64,000 nt of DNA from an uncultured Eubacteriales bacterium. Its GTDB lineage: Bacteria; Bacillota; Clostridia; Christensenellales; Aristaeellaceae. Below are positions 35,228-43,616 of this stretch, piece after piece (the first letter of the stretch is position 1; each line of letters begins with the position of its first letter). The DNA lies in contig ONJM01000009.1 in assembly GCA_900318145.1 (NCBI GenBank), positions 1 to 64,000 of the forward strand. Reading direction: 5' to 3'. The position numbers and the translations under genes were made by a program. Below the pieces are notes generated by a model that was given only the letters and a program-made list of their open reading frames with translations, was not told where the DNA came from and did not search any database.

Positions 35228-38185
35228 TTATTTGCCGACCTTCTCCAGAATTTCCACAACGGCTTCCTTCACGGCGTCCGTGGAAATCGTCGCCCTGGCC
35301 ACCGCGTCAATCTCAGCGCTCTGATTTGCCACGACTGCCTTTGCCCAGGCTGTTTCGTTTTCATCCGTCACGAGATCCGTCTGCCCCTCCTTCGCTTCGC
35401 AGAGGATTTTGCAGTCCGTGATCTTTCCGTCCTTCGCCGCGGCAATCACCCGGATCACGCTGAAGGGCGTTTCCCGTCTGGCCAGGTAGCCTCCGTAAAC
35501 CGTTCCGCCCTGTTCCGCTTTTTCTTCCGCCTTCGCGGGCTCCTCCGCGGATTTTTCCTCCGCGGCGGGTTCGCCGCCGATCTTCTCCAGAATCTCCGCG
35601 ACGGCTTCCTTCACGGCGTCCGTGGAAATCGTCGCCCCGGCCACCGCGTCAATCTCAGCGCTCTGATTTGCCACGACTGCCGTTGCCCAGGCCGCTTCGT
35701 TTTCATCCGTCACGAGATCGGTCTGCCCTTCCTTCGCTTCGCAGAGGATTTTGCAGTCCGTGATCTTTCCGTCCTTCGCCGCGGCGATCACCCGGATCAC
35801 GCTGAAGGGTGTTTCCCGTCTGGCTAGGTAGCCCCCGTAAACCGTTCCGCCCTGTTCCGCTTTTTCTTCCGCCTTCGCGGACTCCTCCGCGGGTTTTTCC
35901 TCCGCGGCGGGTTCTTCCGGAGCGGGCTGCTCCGCCATGGCCGTTTCGCCGCTGATCTGCCGCAGGATGTCCGCCACGGCTTCCTGTACGGCGCCGGCGG
36001 AATACTTCAGCGTCGCACCGGTGATGGCATCGGTATCCGCCGTCTGGTTTTCCACGATGGCTTTCGCCCACGCCGTCCGGATTTCCTCTGTCAGGTAATC
36101 GTTCTCCCCCTCGGATGTAATCCGGCAGTCCGTGATTTTCCCGTCCTTTGTGCCGGCGAACACCCGGATCACGCTGAAGTCCGTTTCCTTCTCAGCCAGA
36201 TAGCTTCCGTAAACCGTTCCGCCCTGTTCCGCTTTTTCTTCAGTCTTCGCGGGCTCCTCCGCGGGTTTTTCTTCCGCCGCGGGTTCTTCCGCCGCGGGCT
36301 CCGCGCCGCCGATCTGCCGCAGGATCTCCGCCACGGCTTCCTGCACGGCGCCGGCGGAGTACTGCAGCGTCGCGCCGGTAATGGCATCGGTATCCGCCGT
36401 CTGGTTTTCCACGATGGCTTTCGCCCACGCCGTCCGGATTTCCTCTGTCAGATAGTCGTTCTCCCCCTCGGATGTAATCCGGCAGTCCGTGATTTTCCCG
36501 TCCTTTGTGCCGGCGAACACCCGGATCACGCTGAAGTTCGTTTCCTTCTCTGCCAGATAGCTTCCGTAAACCGTTCCGCCCTGTTCCGCTTTATCTTCGG
36601 TCTTCGCGGGCTCCTCCGCGGGTTTTTCCTCCTCGGAGGGTTCTTCCGCGGGTTTTTCTTCCGCCGCGGGCTCCGCGCCGCCGAGCAGTCCGTTCACCGC
36701 CTTCAGCACAGCGTTGGAGGTAACCGTCGCGCCGCTCAGCGCGTCGATTCCGTTTTCACCGTAGGTGAAAGGCCCGGCCTTTCCGACAAACTGGTCCGTA
36801 AACGCCGCTTCGGAAGCCCGCTGGCCCAGTCCGACCGTTTCGTCCGGCGTTTCAACCGCCAGGGTCTGTACCGTTCCGTCTTCGTTCAGCGTAAGCTTTA
36901 CTGTCACCGCGCCGCCGAATCCCTGCTCAGCCGCGGTCAGGACTCCTTCCGCTTCCGGTTCCGGTTCCGTGCTTTCGGGAGCTTCCCCGGTCAGCAGCGC
37001 CATCGCTTCGGCAATCTTTTCATCCGCGGTGTCCAGGCAGCGGAGCGAAAGTTTCGAATTGTGGGCGCCTTCGGAATTCTCCACATAGCAGAAATCAAAG
37101 AACCACTGGGCTTCCCGGTGCAGCTTGCGCAGCGCGTCCAGCTCCTCTTCCGTGAGGTTCCCTTCCGAAACCGCCGCTGTCAGCGCGTCCTTCAGTCCGC
37201 TCAGCCGGTTGCCGGTTTCGGTTTCCCGGGCAGTTACCTTTTCCTGCGTCGAGGTCACCAGCGTCCTTGCCGCGTCAGCGCTGCCGTGGCAGGCCGCGCA
37301 GGTCGCCATCAGCGTTTCGCTCTGCAGCGGGCTCACCAGGTAATGGCTGTGGTAGGTGCTCCCGTCTTCCGCGGTTTCCTCTGCCATATGGCAGCTGGCA
37401 CAGTTCAGACCCATGTTCGCGTGGGCGCTGTAGAGGAAGGTTTCCATCTCGGGATGCTGTGCCTTCAGCATGGGCGTCCCCGTTCCGGGCTGTTCCCAGT
37501 CTTTGAAGCCCATTTCGTCATAGTACGCCAGGATGGCTTCCGGCGTCATTTCTTCCCTGCTGCTGTACGGCATCATGGTTTCGCCGTCTTCCGGCGTAAA
37601 GTAATACTCGATATGGCACTGGCCGCAGTTCAGCACCTTCGGATCGATGGCGGAAGCGTTCTCTCCCAGCGCTTTTTCCACATAGCTGTGGGTGATCACG
37701 ATCTGGCCGTTGTTCCCTTTGTCGTCCCCGTGGCAGCTGTAGCAGGAAATCGCCTGCGTCATCTGCTCCATGACTTCATCAAAGGGCCGGGTATAGACCT
37801 CCACGCCTTCCTTGTTCACCATCTTGGTGAAGTCCGGCGTCTTGCAGGTAATGCACTGGGCCTTCGCGTGGGGCCGCTCCGTCTTGGAGACGTCCTCCAG
37901 CGTAAAGGAGTGGCCTCTCGCCGCCTTGTAATCCTTGGCGAATCCGTATCCCTCGTAGATGTTCACCAGATATGGATCCTGCTTCAGGTAATCCTCCGCC
38001 GCGCTGTTTTCCGCGTTCTGCCCCATGGTCACCGTGATGCCTTCCATCATGGGGGTCAGCGGTTCCTTCACCTGATAGGTCATGGGCTTGCTGCCGATAA
38101 CGCCCGTCAGGAACAGCACCGCGATGATCAGCGCGATCAGGCTCAGGCCGATCCGGGTCCACTGCTTTCTCTTGAACTCGTTCAT
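35228..38185 (-). CDS. NrfA-type pentaheme nitrite reductase fused to five FMN-binding domains
   Basis: 985 aa from the ATG at 38185 (GAGGGGAG upstream; a GTG six codons earlier is less likely). One N-terminal membrane anchor (about 11-31) with no clear cleavage site. Residues 50-400 are NrfA: haem sites CITCK (111-115, the Lys-ligated active haem), CYSCH (148-152), CGQCH (187-191), CASCH (262-266) and CAACH (296-300), plus RGHSF, IEYYF (catalytic Tyr, Ca site) and KAQHPE (catalytic His). Residues 414-503 are an FMN_bind domain (SGAT at 484-487). Four further FMN_bind-like repeats follow at about 539-627, 658-746, 782-870 and 896-985 with TGAT, TGAT, AGAT and a broken ARAT, joined by Pro/Glu/Ala linkers. 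Likely a self-contained extracytosolic flavin-to-nitrite electron path. No NrfH partner is seen. Confidence 0.92.
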   Translation of the reverse strand: MNEFKRKQWTRIGLSLIALIIAVLFLTGVIGSKPMTYQVKEPLTPMMEGITVTMGQNAENSAAEDYLKQDPYLVNIYEGYGFAKDYKAARGHSFTLEDVSKTERPHAKAQCITCKTPDFTKMVNKEGVEVYTRPFDEVMEQMTQAISCYSCHGDDKGNNGQIVITHSYVEKALGENASAIDPKVLNCGQCHIEYYFTPEDGETMMPYSSREEMTPEAILAYYDEMGFKDWEQPGTGTPMLKAQHPEMETFLYSAHANMGLNCASCHMAEETAEDGSTYHSHYLVSPLQSETLMATCAACHGSADAARTLVTSTQEKVTARETETGNRLSGLKDALTAAVSEGNLTEEELDALRKLHREAQWFFDFCYVENSEGAHNSKLSLRCLDTADEKIAEAMALLTGEAPESTEPEPEAEGVLTAAEQGFGGAVTVKLTLNEDGTVQTLAVETPDETVGLGQRASEAAFTDQFVGKAGPFTYGENGIDALSGATVTSNAVLKAVNGLLGGAEPAAEEKPAEEPSEEEKPAEEPAKTEDKAEQGGTVYGSYLAEKETNFSVIRVFAGTKDGKITDCRITSEGENDYLTEEIRTAWAKAIVENQTADTDAITGATLQYSAGAVQEAVAEILRQIGGAEPAAEEPAAEEKPAEEPAKTEEKAEQGGTVYGSYLAEKETDFSVIRVFAGTKDGKITDCRITSEGENDYLTEEIRTAWAKAIVENQTADTDAITGATLKYSAGAVQEAVADILRQISGETAMAEQPAPEEPAAEEKPAEESAKAEEKAEQGGTVYGGYLARRETPFSVIRVIAAAKDGKITDCKILCEAKEGQTDLVTDENEAAWATAVVANQSAEIDAVAGATISTDAVKEAVAEILEKIGGEPAAEEKSAEEPAKAEEKAEQGGTVYGGYLARRETPFSVIRVIAAAKDGKITDCKILCEAKEGQTDLVTDENETAWAKAVVANQSAEIDAVARATISTDAVKEAVVEILEKVGK
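35231..36571 (-). repeat. Tandem coding repeats: four FMN-domain-plus-linker units
   Basis: Units 2 and 3 of the fusion protein (about 36571-36305 and 36214-35948) are almost identical at both DNA and protein level with a 357-nt period. Units 4 and 5 (about 35842-35576 and 35500-35231) are almost identical with a 342-nt period. The two pairs differ clearly from each other, which implies an old duplication followed by two recent ones. Confidence 0.9.
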
Positions 38186-38204
38186 TTTGTTAACTCCCCT
38201 CACT

Positions 38205-38996
38205 TCATCCTGCCGGGGTAATGACTTTCACCGGGCACTTGGCCGCGCACTTGCCGCACAGCGTGCACTTTTCGGGATTCACCCGGGCCAGCGTCCCGTC
38301 AAACTCGATGGCTTCAGACTCGCACTGCTTCGCGCACAGGCCGCAGCCGATGCAGCCCGCCGCGCAGACCTTCTTTACCTGCGGGCCCCGATCCCTGTTG
38401 GAGCACTGCACCCGTACGATCCGGCTTTCCGGGATCAGGGAGATCAGTCCCCGCGGGCATACTTTCGCGCACAGGCCGCAGCTCACGCACCGGTTCCGGT
38501 TCACAACCGCGACGCCGTTCTGAATGCTGATCGCCTGTTCCGGACAGACCTCGGCGCAGCTGCCGAAGCCCAGGCATCCGTAATTGCAGTCCGTCACATT
38601 CATGCCGGAGAGCACCGCGGCGCGGCAGTCCTTCACACCGATGTAGTTTCCCTGGTTCTTCGTTACTTCGCAGGTACCCTTGCAGGCCACGAACGCCGTC
38701 TTCCGCTCCAGGGCGCCGGCGGTGGTTCCCATAATGTCACCAATGGCCTGCGCCACAGGCGCGCCGCCTACCGGGCAGGCGTTCACCGGGGCTTCCCCCC
38801 GGGAAATGGCACCGGCCAGCGCGTCGCACCCGGCGTATCCGCAGGCGCCGCAGTTATTTCCGGGCAGCTTCTCGCGGACCGCGACTTCCCTTTCGTCCAC
38901 TTCCACGGCAAATTTCTTTCCCATGAAAACCAGTCCCGCCGCCACCACGACGCCGATCACGGCAATTACCAGGGTCGTAATCCAGATAATATCCAT
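38205..38996 (-). CDS. rnfB: Rnf complex subunit B (ferredoxin-interacting Fe-S subunit)
   Basis: 263 aa. An N-terminal membrane helix (about 4-24), then the CGACGYAGC four-Cys cluster near 48-56, and four ferredoxin-like motifs (CLGFGSCAEVCP, CVSCGLCAKVCP, CIGCGLCAKQCE, CTLCGKCAAKCP). It takes electrons from reduced ferredoxin at the start of Rnf. It follows rnfA by 13 nt and is 19 nt before the nrfA-FMN start, so the cytochrome fusion is in the same operon. Confidence 0.95.
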   Translation of the reverse strand: MDIIWITTLVIAVIGVVVAAGLVFMGKKFAVEVDEREVAVREKLPGNNCGACGYAGCDALAGAISRGEAPVNACPVGGAPVAQAIGDIMGTTAGALERKTAFVACKGTCEVTKNQGNYIGVKDCRAAVLSGMNVTDCNYGCLGFGSCAEVCPEQAISIQNGVAVVNRNRCVSCGLCAKVCPRGLISLIPESRIVRVQCSNRDRGPQVKKVCAAGCIGCGLCAKQCESEAIEFDGTLARVNPEKCTLCGKCAAKCPVKVITPAG

Positions 38997-39009
38997 TCGC
39001 GGCCCCTCC

Positions 39010-39588
39010 TTACAGCGTCAGCCCGCCGAAGCCCATGAAAGCGATGGACATCAGCGCGGCGGCGATCATCACGATGGGGGCTCCCCGCAGGGGCGCCGGA
39101 AGATCCTTTTCGTTGATCCGGCTGCGGATCCCTGCCAGCAGGACGATGGCGATGGTATAGCCCACGGCGGTTCCGAAGCCGCTGGCCACGCACTGGATAA
39201 AGTTGTAGCCGTCCTGCACGTTGTTCAGCGCCACGCCCAGCACCGCGCAGTTGGTGGTGATCAGCGGCAGGTAGATGCCCAGCGCGTTGTACACGGCCGG
39301 GGATTTTTTCTTCAGGAACATCTCGACGATCTGCACCAGCGCCGCGATAACCAGAATGAAGATAATCGTTTTCATGAAATCCATTCCCAGGGGCTGCAGC
39401 ACATAATCGTACAGCAGGCTGGCCACCGCCGAGGCGATGGTGATAACGAAGATCACCGCGCCGCCCAGGCTGATGGAAGCCTTCATCTGTTTGCTCACGC
39501 CCAGGAAGGAGCAGATGCCCAGGAACTGGTTCAGCACCACGTTGTTGATCAGCGCCCCGGCGATGATAATCATAATCAGGCTTTTCAC
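39010..39588 (-). CDS. rnfA: Rnf complex subunit A (integral membrane)
   Basis: 192 aa with six membrane helices. It is typical RnfA: VLNQFLGICSFLG near the N-terminus and CAVLGVALNN after the third helix, each with the conserved Cys thought to share a membrane [2Fe-2S] with RnfE. It overlaps rnfE by 4 nt. Confidence 0.95.
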   Translation of the reverse strand: MKSLIMIIIAGALINNVVLNQFLGICSFLGVSKQMKASISLGGAVIFVITIASAVASLLYDYVLQPLGMDFMKTIIFILVIAALVQIVEMFLKKKSPAVYNALGIYLPLITTNCAVLGVALNNVQDGYNFIQCVASGFGTAVGYTIAIVLLAGIRSRINEKDLPAPLRGAPIVMIAAALMSIAFMGFGGLTL

Positions 39589-40319
39589 TTCTGCGCTCCT
39601 CCCTTCTCCTCAGCCTTCGCCGCCGGTTCGGCCTTCACGGCTTTTTCCGCCGGCTTCGTTCCGCAGTCCGCAGCGGTGGCGCACAGCGCGCAGTTCCCGT
39701 CGCAGCCGCTCTCCACCAGCTTCCGCTGGCGCGTCTTGATGCCGACAGCGTTCAGGATCGCGATCATCAGCGCGAACACCAGGAACGCTCCCGGAGGCTG
39801 GATGAAAATCGTCATTCCGAAGCCTTCCGGCAGCAGCTGCGCGCCGAAAACCTTGCCCGTTCCGAGAATTTCCCGGATCGCGCCGGCCAGGGTCAGTGCC
39901 GCCGTGAATCCCAGGCCCATTCCGATTCCGTCCATCACGGACAGCATCGGCGTATGCTTGTTGGCGTAGGCTTCCGCCCGGCCCAGGATGATGCAGTTCA
40001 CAACAATCAGGGGAATATAGATGCCCAGCTCCTCATACAGGGCAGGCAGGTATGCCTTGATCAGCAGCTCCGTCACCGTCACCAGGCTCGCCACGATCAC
40101 GATGTAGGCGGGCAGGCGGACCTGATCCGGAATCACTTTCCGCAGGCAGCTGATGACCAGGTTGCTCAGCACCAGCACCGCCAGCGTACTCAGGCCCATG
40201 CCGATGCCGTTGGCCGCCTGGGTGGAGACCGCCAGCGCCGGGCACATGCCCAGCATCAGCACCAGCACCGGGTTTTCTTTCACCAGTCCGTTCCAGAGGC
40301 GTTCCAGATAACCTTTCAT
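39585..40319 (-). CDS. rnfE: Rnf complex subunit E with Cys-rich C-terminal extension
   Basis: 244 aa with six helices. NPVLVLMLGMCPALAV and VVNCIILGRAEA are RnfE signatures. After the last helix, a ~50-residue tail contains C206, C210, C213 and C219 (pattern CxxxCxxCxxxxxC) and then an Ala/Glu/Lys-rich stretch. The tail would lie on the cytoplasmic or membrane-surface side and might bind a metal or Fe-S cluster. It overlaps rnfA and precedes it. Confidence 0.94.
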   Translation of the reverse strand: MKGYLERLWNGLVKENPVLVLMLGMCPALAVSTQAANGIGMGLSTLAVLVLSNLVISCLRKVIPDQVRLPAYIVIVASLVTVTELLIKAYLPALYEELGIYIPLIVVNCIILGRAEAYANKHTPMLSVMDGIGMGLGFTAALTLAGAIREILGTGKVFGAQLLPEGFGMTIFIQPPGAFLVFALMIAILNAVGIKTRQRKLVESGCDGNCALCATAADCGTKPAEKAVKAEPAAKAEEKGGAQK

Positions 40320-40320
40320 G

Positions 40321-41859
40321 TCAGTTGCCTCCTTTCAGCACCGTCTCATAGAGATCCAGGCCGGCGTTCACCGCGCTGATCACGGCGTTGGAGGTCACGG
40401 ACGCGCCTGTGATGGCGCTGATCTCCTGCTCTCCGGAGGCGGCTCCCTTTACCAGCGTCAGCTGTCCGCTCTTTCCGGCGAACTGATCCCTGAAGGCCGG
40501 CTCCGCCGCCTTCATTCCAAGTCCTGCGGTCTCGTTCAGTTCCGTAAAGGAAATGCCGGTAATCTGTCCTTCCTTCGTCAGCCCCAGCGCCAGCGTCACA
40601 TCTCCGCCGAATCCCTTGGAGGAGATATTCAGGGCATATCCGATCGTGTTCCCGGCCTTGTCTTTCGCGATGTATGCCTCGTTGACACGGGTCGTCTTTC
40701 CTTCCCCTGCCTTTATGGTTTCCGCCGCTTCCTCCGCCGCGGCAAAGGAATCCGCGTCCGCGCATACGGCCTTGTAGGCTTCCGTCTTCTTGGCCAGCTC
40801 CTGCGCGTCGATGGCTTCCTTCGTCACGGAGAAAACGCCGCTCAGCGCCAGTCCGGCCAGCGCGGCGATCAGCGTCAGCGCGATCACCGGCTTCGGGATC
40901 CGGAAAGGCTCCCGTTTCACGCGGCGGGTCTTTCCGATCTTCCGGTATGCCAGCGGCTTCTGCACAATGTAGGTATCGATCAGGGGCGTGCACACGTTGC
41001 CGATGATGATGGCATAGCTGAAGGAGTCCGCCGTGTTGCCCCACAGCCGGAAGATTCCGCCCAGCACGCCGATCAGGCAGCCGTAGATGAACTGTCCCAG
41101 CCGGCTCACCGGGCTGGTCACATAGTCCGTCGCCATGAAGAAAGCGCCCATCACCACGCCGCCGCCGCACAGGTGCGCCAGCAGGAAGCGGGGTTCAAAG
41201 CCCTGTCCGCCGAACAGGCCGATCAGCAGCGTGAAGCCGATCAGCACGCTGAAGCAGATCTGCCCGTGGATGATATCCAGGCTCCACAGCAGCAGCCCGC
41301 CGGCCAGCAGCGCCAGGATGGATCCGCCGATGACGCCGTCCGCCGTGCCCAGGAACATCTTCGTGATATCCACCTGTTCGAAGGCCTTCAGGGCGCCCAC
41401 CGGCGTGGCGGACGCCACCGCGTCCACCGCCGGCTTGATCGCCATCGCGTTCGCAAAGGAGATCAGCAGGAAGCATCTCGCCGCCAGGGCGGGATTGATG
41501 AAGTTCTTGCCCAACCCGCCGAAGCAGCCCTTGCAAACCACAATGGCGAACACGGAGCCGATGACGGGAAGATACAGGGGCGTCCGCGGCCCCAGGGAAA
41601 GCGCCAGCAGCAGACCGGTGATGGCCGCGCTGCCGTCCCAGATGGTGTCCGGTTTATGGCAGATTTTGTTGAACGCCCATTCGCTGGCCACCGCGCTTAC
41701 CACGCCCAGCGCCACGATGCCGAAGGCCTGCCATCCGTTCACCAGGATGCCGACCGCCGTCGCCGGCAGGAGGCTCAGCAGCACCATCCGCATGATGTAT
41801 GGAGTCGTCCATCTGTCCCGCGTATGGGGGGCAGAAGAAAGGTTCAGTACGCCGTTCAT
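40321..41859 (-). CDS. rnfDG: Fused RnfD-RnfG protein
   Basis: 512 aa. Residues 1-320 are RnfD, with its membrane helices and the covalent-FMN segment DAVASATPVG (T152). A basic linker and one helix (about 328-348, ALTLIAALAGLALSG) lead into RnfG: the FMN_bind domain ends with ITGASVTSN (T484-S487). In most bacteria RnfD and RnfG are separate genes. RnfG's acceptor here would be Ser487 rather than Thr. It overlaps rnfC by 4 nt and abuts rnfE. Fusion supported by one uninterrupted frame. Confidence 0.92.
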   Translation of the reverse strand: MNGVLNLSSAPHTRDRWTTPYIMRMVLLSLLPATAVGILVNGWQAFGIVALGVVSAVASEWAFNKICHKPDTIWDGSAAITGLLLALSLGPRTPLYLPVIGSVFAIVVCKGCFGGLGKNFINPALAARCFLLISFANAMAIKPAVDAVASATPVGALKAFEQVDITKMFLGTADGVIGGSILALLAGGLLLWSLDIIHGQICFSVLIGFTLLIGLFGGQGFEPRFLLAHLCGGGVVMGAFFMATDYVTSPVSRLGQFIYGCLIGVLGGIFRLWGNTADSFSYAIIIGNVCTPLIDTYIVQKPLAYRKIGKTRRVKREPFRIPKPVIALTLIAALAGLALSGVFSVTKEAIDAQELAKKTEAYKAVCADADSFAAAEEAAETIKAGEGKTTRVNEAYIAKDKAGNTIGYALNISSKGFGGDVTLALGLTKEGQITGISFTELNETAGLGMKAAEPAFRDQFAGKSGQLTLVKGAASGEQEISAITGASVTSNAVISAVNAGLDLYETVLKGGN

Positions 41860-43205
41860 TTCTGGCCGCCTCCTTCACGCTTTTTCTTTTCCAGGATTTC
41901 GGCCTTCGCCTGCTTGAACGTCTGCATCAGCGGGCGCTTCGCGGGGCAGGCCACCGTGCAGCTGCCGCACTGGATGCATTCCAGGCCGTAGAGTTTCTTT
42001 TCATACCGGGTCAGATCCCCGGCGATCGCGGCGTCCGCCATCAGCTGGGGCATCAGCCCCACGGGGCAGACCGTTGTGCACCGGCCGCAGTGCAGGCACG
42101 CGGTCAGCAGCTTCTCCGCCTGTTCAACAGGGTCCTCCGCCAGCAGCGTCAGCCCGTTGTTCTGCTTCTGCACCGGCACGTCCAGGCTGCCCATCGCGAC
42201 GCCCATCATCGGTCCGCCGGCCAGCGCCTTCACCGCTGTCATGCCTTCCTTCACGCCGCCGCAGGCTTCCAGCAGCTCGGCGTAGCTCGTGCCCACCCGC
42301 ACAAAGAAGTTCGCGGGTTCCTTTACCGCCTCGCCCGTCAGGGTGAAGCACTGGCTGAACAGCGGCTCGTGGTACAGAACCGCCCGCTGCACCGCGTACA
42401 GGGTTCCGACGTTCTGCACGATGCATCCCACGTCCGCCGGCAGCTTGCTGATCGGGAAATCGATTCCGGTCACCGCCTGGATCAGGCTGCGCTCGCCGCC
42501 CTGGGGATACTTGGTGATCATCGTATGTACGCTGATCCGCGGCTTTCCGCTCGCGGCGATCTCCATCGCGTGAATGGCTTCAGGCTTGTTGTCCTCGATG
42601 CAGACGATGCCTTCCGCGTTCGGGAAAAGCTTCAGCACCAGCTCCAGCCCTTCAATGATGGCCGGCGCGTGGGTGCGCATCAGCTGGTCGTTGCAGGTCA
42701 GGTACGGCTCGCATTCCGCGCCGTTGGCGATCACGTATTCAATCGCGTCCGGATCCTTCGGCTTCAGCTTCACATGGGTGGGGAACCCGGCGCCGCCCAA
42801 TCCGACAACGCCCGCGTCCTGTACCCGCTGGAGGATTTCGTTCGCGGACAGATCCCCCGAGTTGTCGCGCACCGAGTAATCCGCCGCCGGTGTAAACTGG
42901 CCGTCGTTGTCAATCACGATGCATTCCGCCATTCCGCCGCCCAGCACCCGCCGCTTCTCAATGGCCTTTACCGTGCCGGAGCAGCTGCTGGTGATATGCG
43001 CGGAAACGAAGCCGTCCGCCTCTGCGATCCGCTGGCCGGCCAGAACCGTATCCCCCTTCCGGACGATCGGTTTCGCGGGCTTTCCGATATGCTGCTGCAG
43101 GGGAAACACCATTTCCCCCTTTGGATCGTACAGGCGCAGCCGCACGTCCCGGCTCAGATCCTTATGCTCTGCCGGATGAACGCCGCCGCGAAAAGTGTTT
43201 CTCAC
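41856..43205 (-). CDS. rnfC: Rnf complex subunit C (NADH-binding)
   Basis: 449 aa. An N-terminal barrel-sandwich domain (PIVRKGDTVLAGQRI), then an NADH/FMN-binding NuoF-like domain with GLGGAGFPTHVKL (about 135-147), an SLBB segment and two C-terminal [4Fe-4S] motifs (CLHCGRCTTVCP and CIQCGSCTVACP). It reduces NAD+ with electrons from the membrane part (or the reverse) and is first in the operon. AAAGGAGT lies upstream of the ATG. Confidence 0.95.
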   Translation of the reverse strand: MRNTFRGGVHPAEHKDLSRDVRLRLYDPKGEMVFPLQQHIGKPAKPIVRKGDTVLAGQRIAEADGFVSAHITSSCSGTVKAIEKRRVLGGGMAECIVIDNDGQFTPAADYSVRDNSGDLSANEILQRVQDAGVVGLGGAGFPTHVKLKPKDPDAIEYVIANGAECEPYLTCNDQLMRTHAPAIIEGLELVLKLFPNAEGIVCIEDNKPEAIHAMEIAASGKPRISVHTMITKYPQGGERSLIQAVTGIDFPISKLPADVGCIVQNVGTLYAVQRAVLYHEPLFSQCFTLTGEAVKEPANFFVRVGTSYAELLEACGGVKEGMTAVKALAGGPMMGVAMGSLDVPVQKQNNGLTLLAEDPVEQAEKLLTACLHCGRCTTVCPVGLMPQLMADAAIAGDLTRYEKKLYGLECIQCGSCTVACPAKRPLMQTFKQAKAEILEKKKREGGGQK

Positions 43206-43292
43206 AGTCTTCCCGACTCCTTTCCCGTTCCTGCCGCGCTGCGGCCGTATTTCTGATTGTACCTGCGGTTTCCGCAGACTATTCCTTCATAT

Positions 43293-43321
43293 ATTCTATC
43301 AGACAATAATTGGAAAGTAAA
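43293..43321 (-). promoter_or_regulatory. Probable rnf operon promoter
   Basis: On the minus strand TTTACT (43316-43321), 17-nt spacer, TAGAAT (43293-43298), about 85 nt before rnfC. A second, more distant candidate (TTTGCG-N17-TATAAT, 43484-43512) could give a ~270-nt leader. Confidence 0.65.
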
Positions 43322-43562
43322 GCTTCCTCCGCGCCGGAAGTCACCTGAAAGTTCACTGAACTCAGCTTGTCATAAACCCGTGCCGCGCGGCCGCGCGCCA
43401 GGCTTTCCCGTGGCCCGGCCGGCCGCATCCGTTTTCCCCCGTTTCTGTTCGGTTCCTTCATGAACGCGGAAGTGTTTTTCTGTATTATACCATTCCCTGT
43501 CTGCCGCGCAAATCTGTTTCTGTTTTTTCCCCGGCCTTTATCCGGTGGAAAATCGGAAAGCC

Positions 43563-43595
43563 ATAAAAAACCGCCCGGACGTTTCGTCCGGGCGG
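43563..43595 (-). terminator. Terminator of the SIMPL-domain gene
   Basis: On the minus strand CCGCCCGGACG / CGTCCGGGCGG perfect stem, followed by six T. Confidence 0.9.
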
Positions 43596-43616
43596 AAAGC
43601 CTGACGGCTGTGCTTT

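Larger units (their letters stand above)
43206..43616. other. Intergenic region upstream of the rnf operon
   Basis: About 410 bases with no supported gene. It holds two candidate minus-strand promoters, a leader hairpin CTGCGGAAACCGCAG (43264-43278), and the terminator of the SIMPL gene. A 60-codon minus frame (43279-43461) has no ribosome site and Arg-rich, GC-driven composition. Confidence 0.6.

Noticed and set aside
35231-36571. Possible CRISPR or non-coding satellite from strong DNA repetition
   Set aside because: The repeat period (342-357 nt) is far too long for CRISPR, is a multiple of three, and translates into conserved FMN-binding domains.
43279-43461. 60-codon minus-strand frame upstream of rnfC
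   Set aside because: No ribosome site, lies between two candidate promoters, composition driven by GC-rich DNA.
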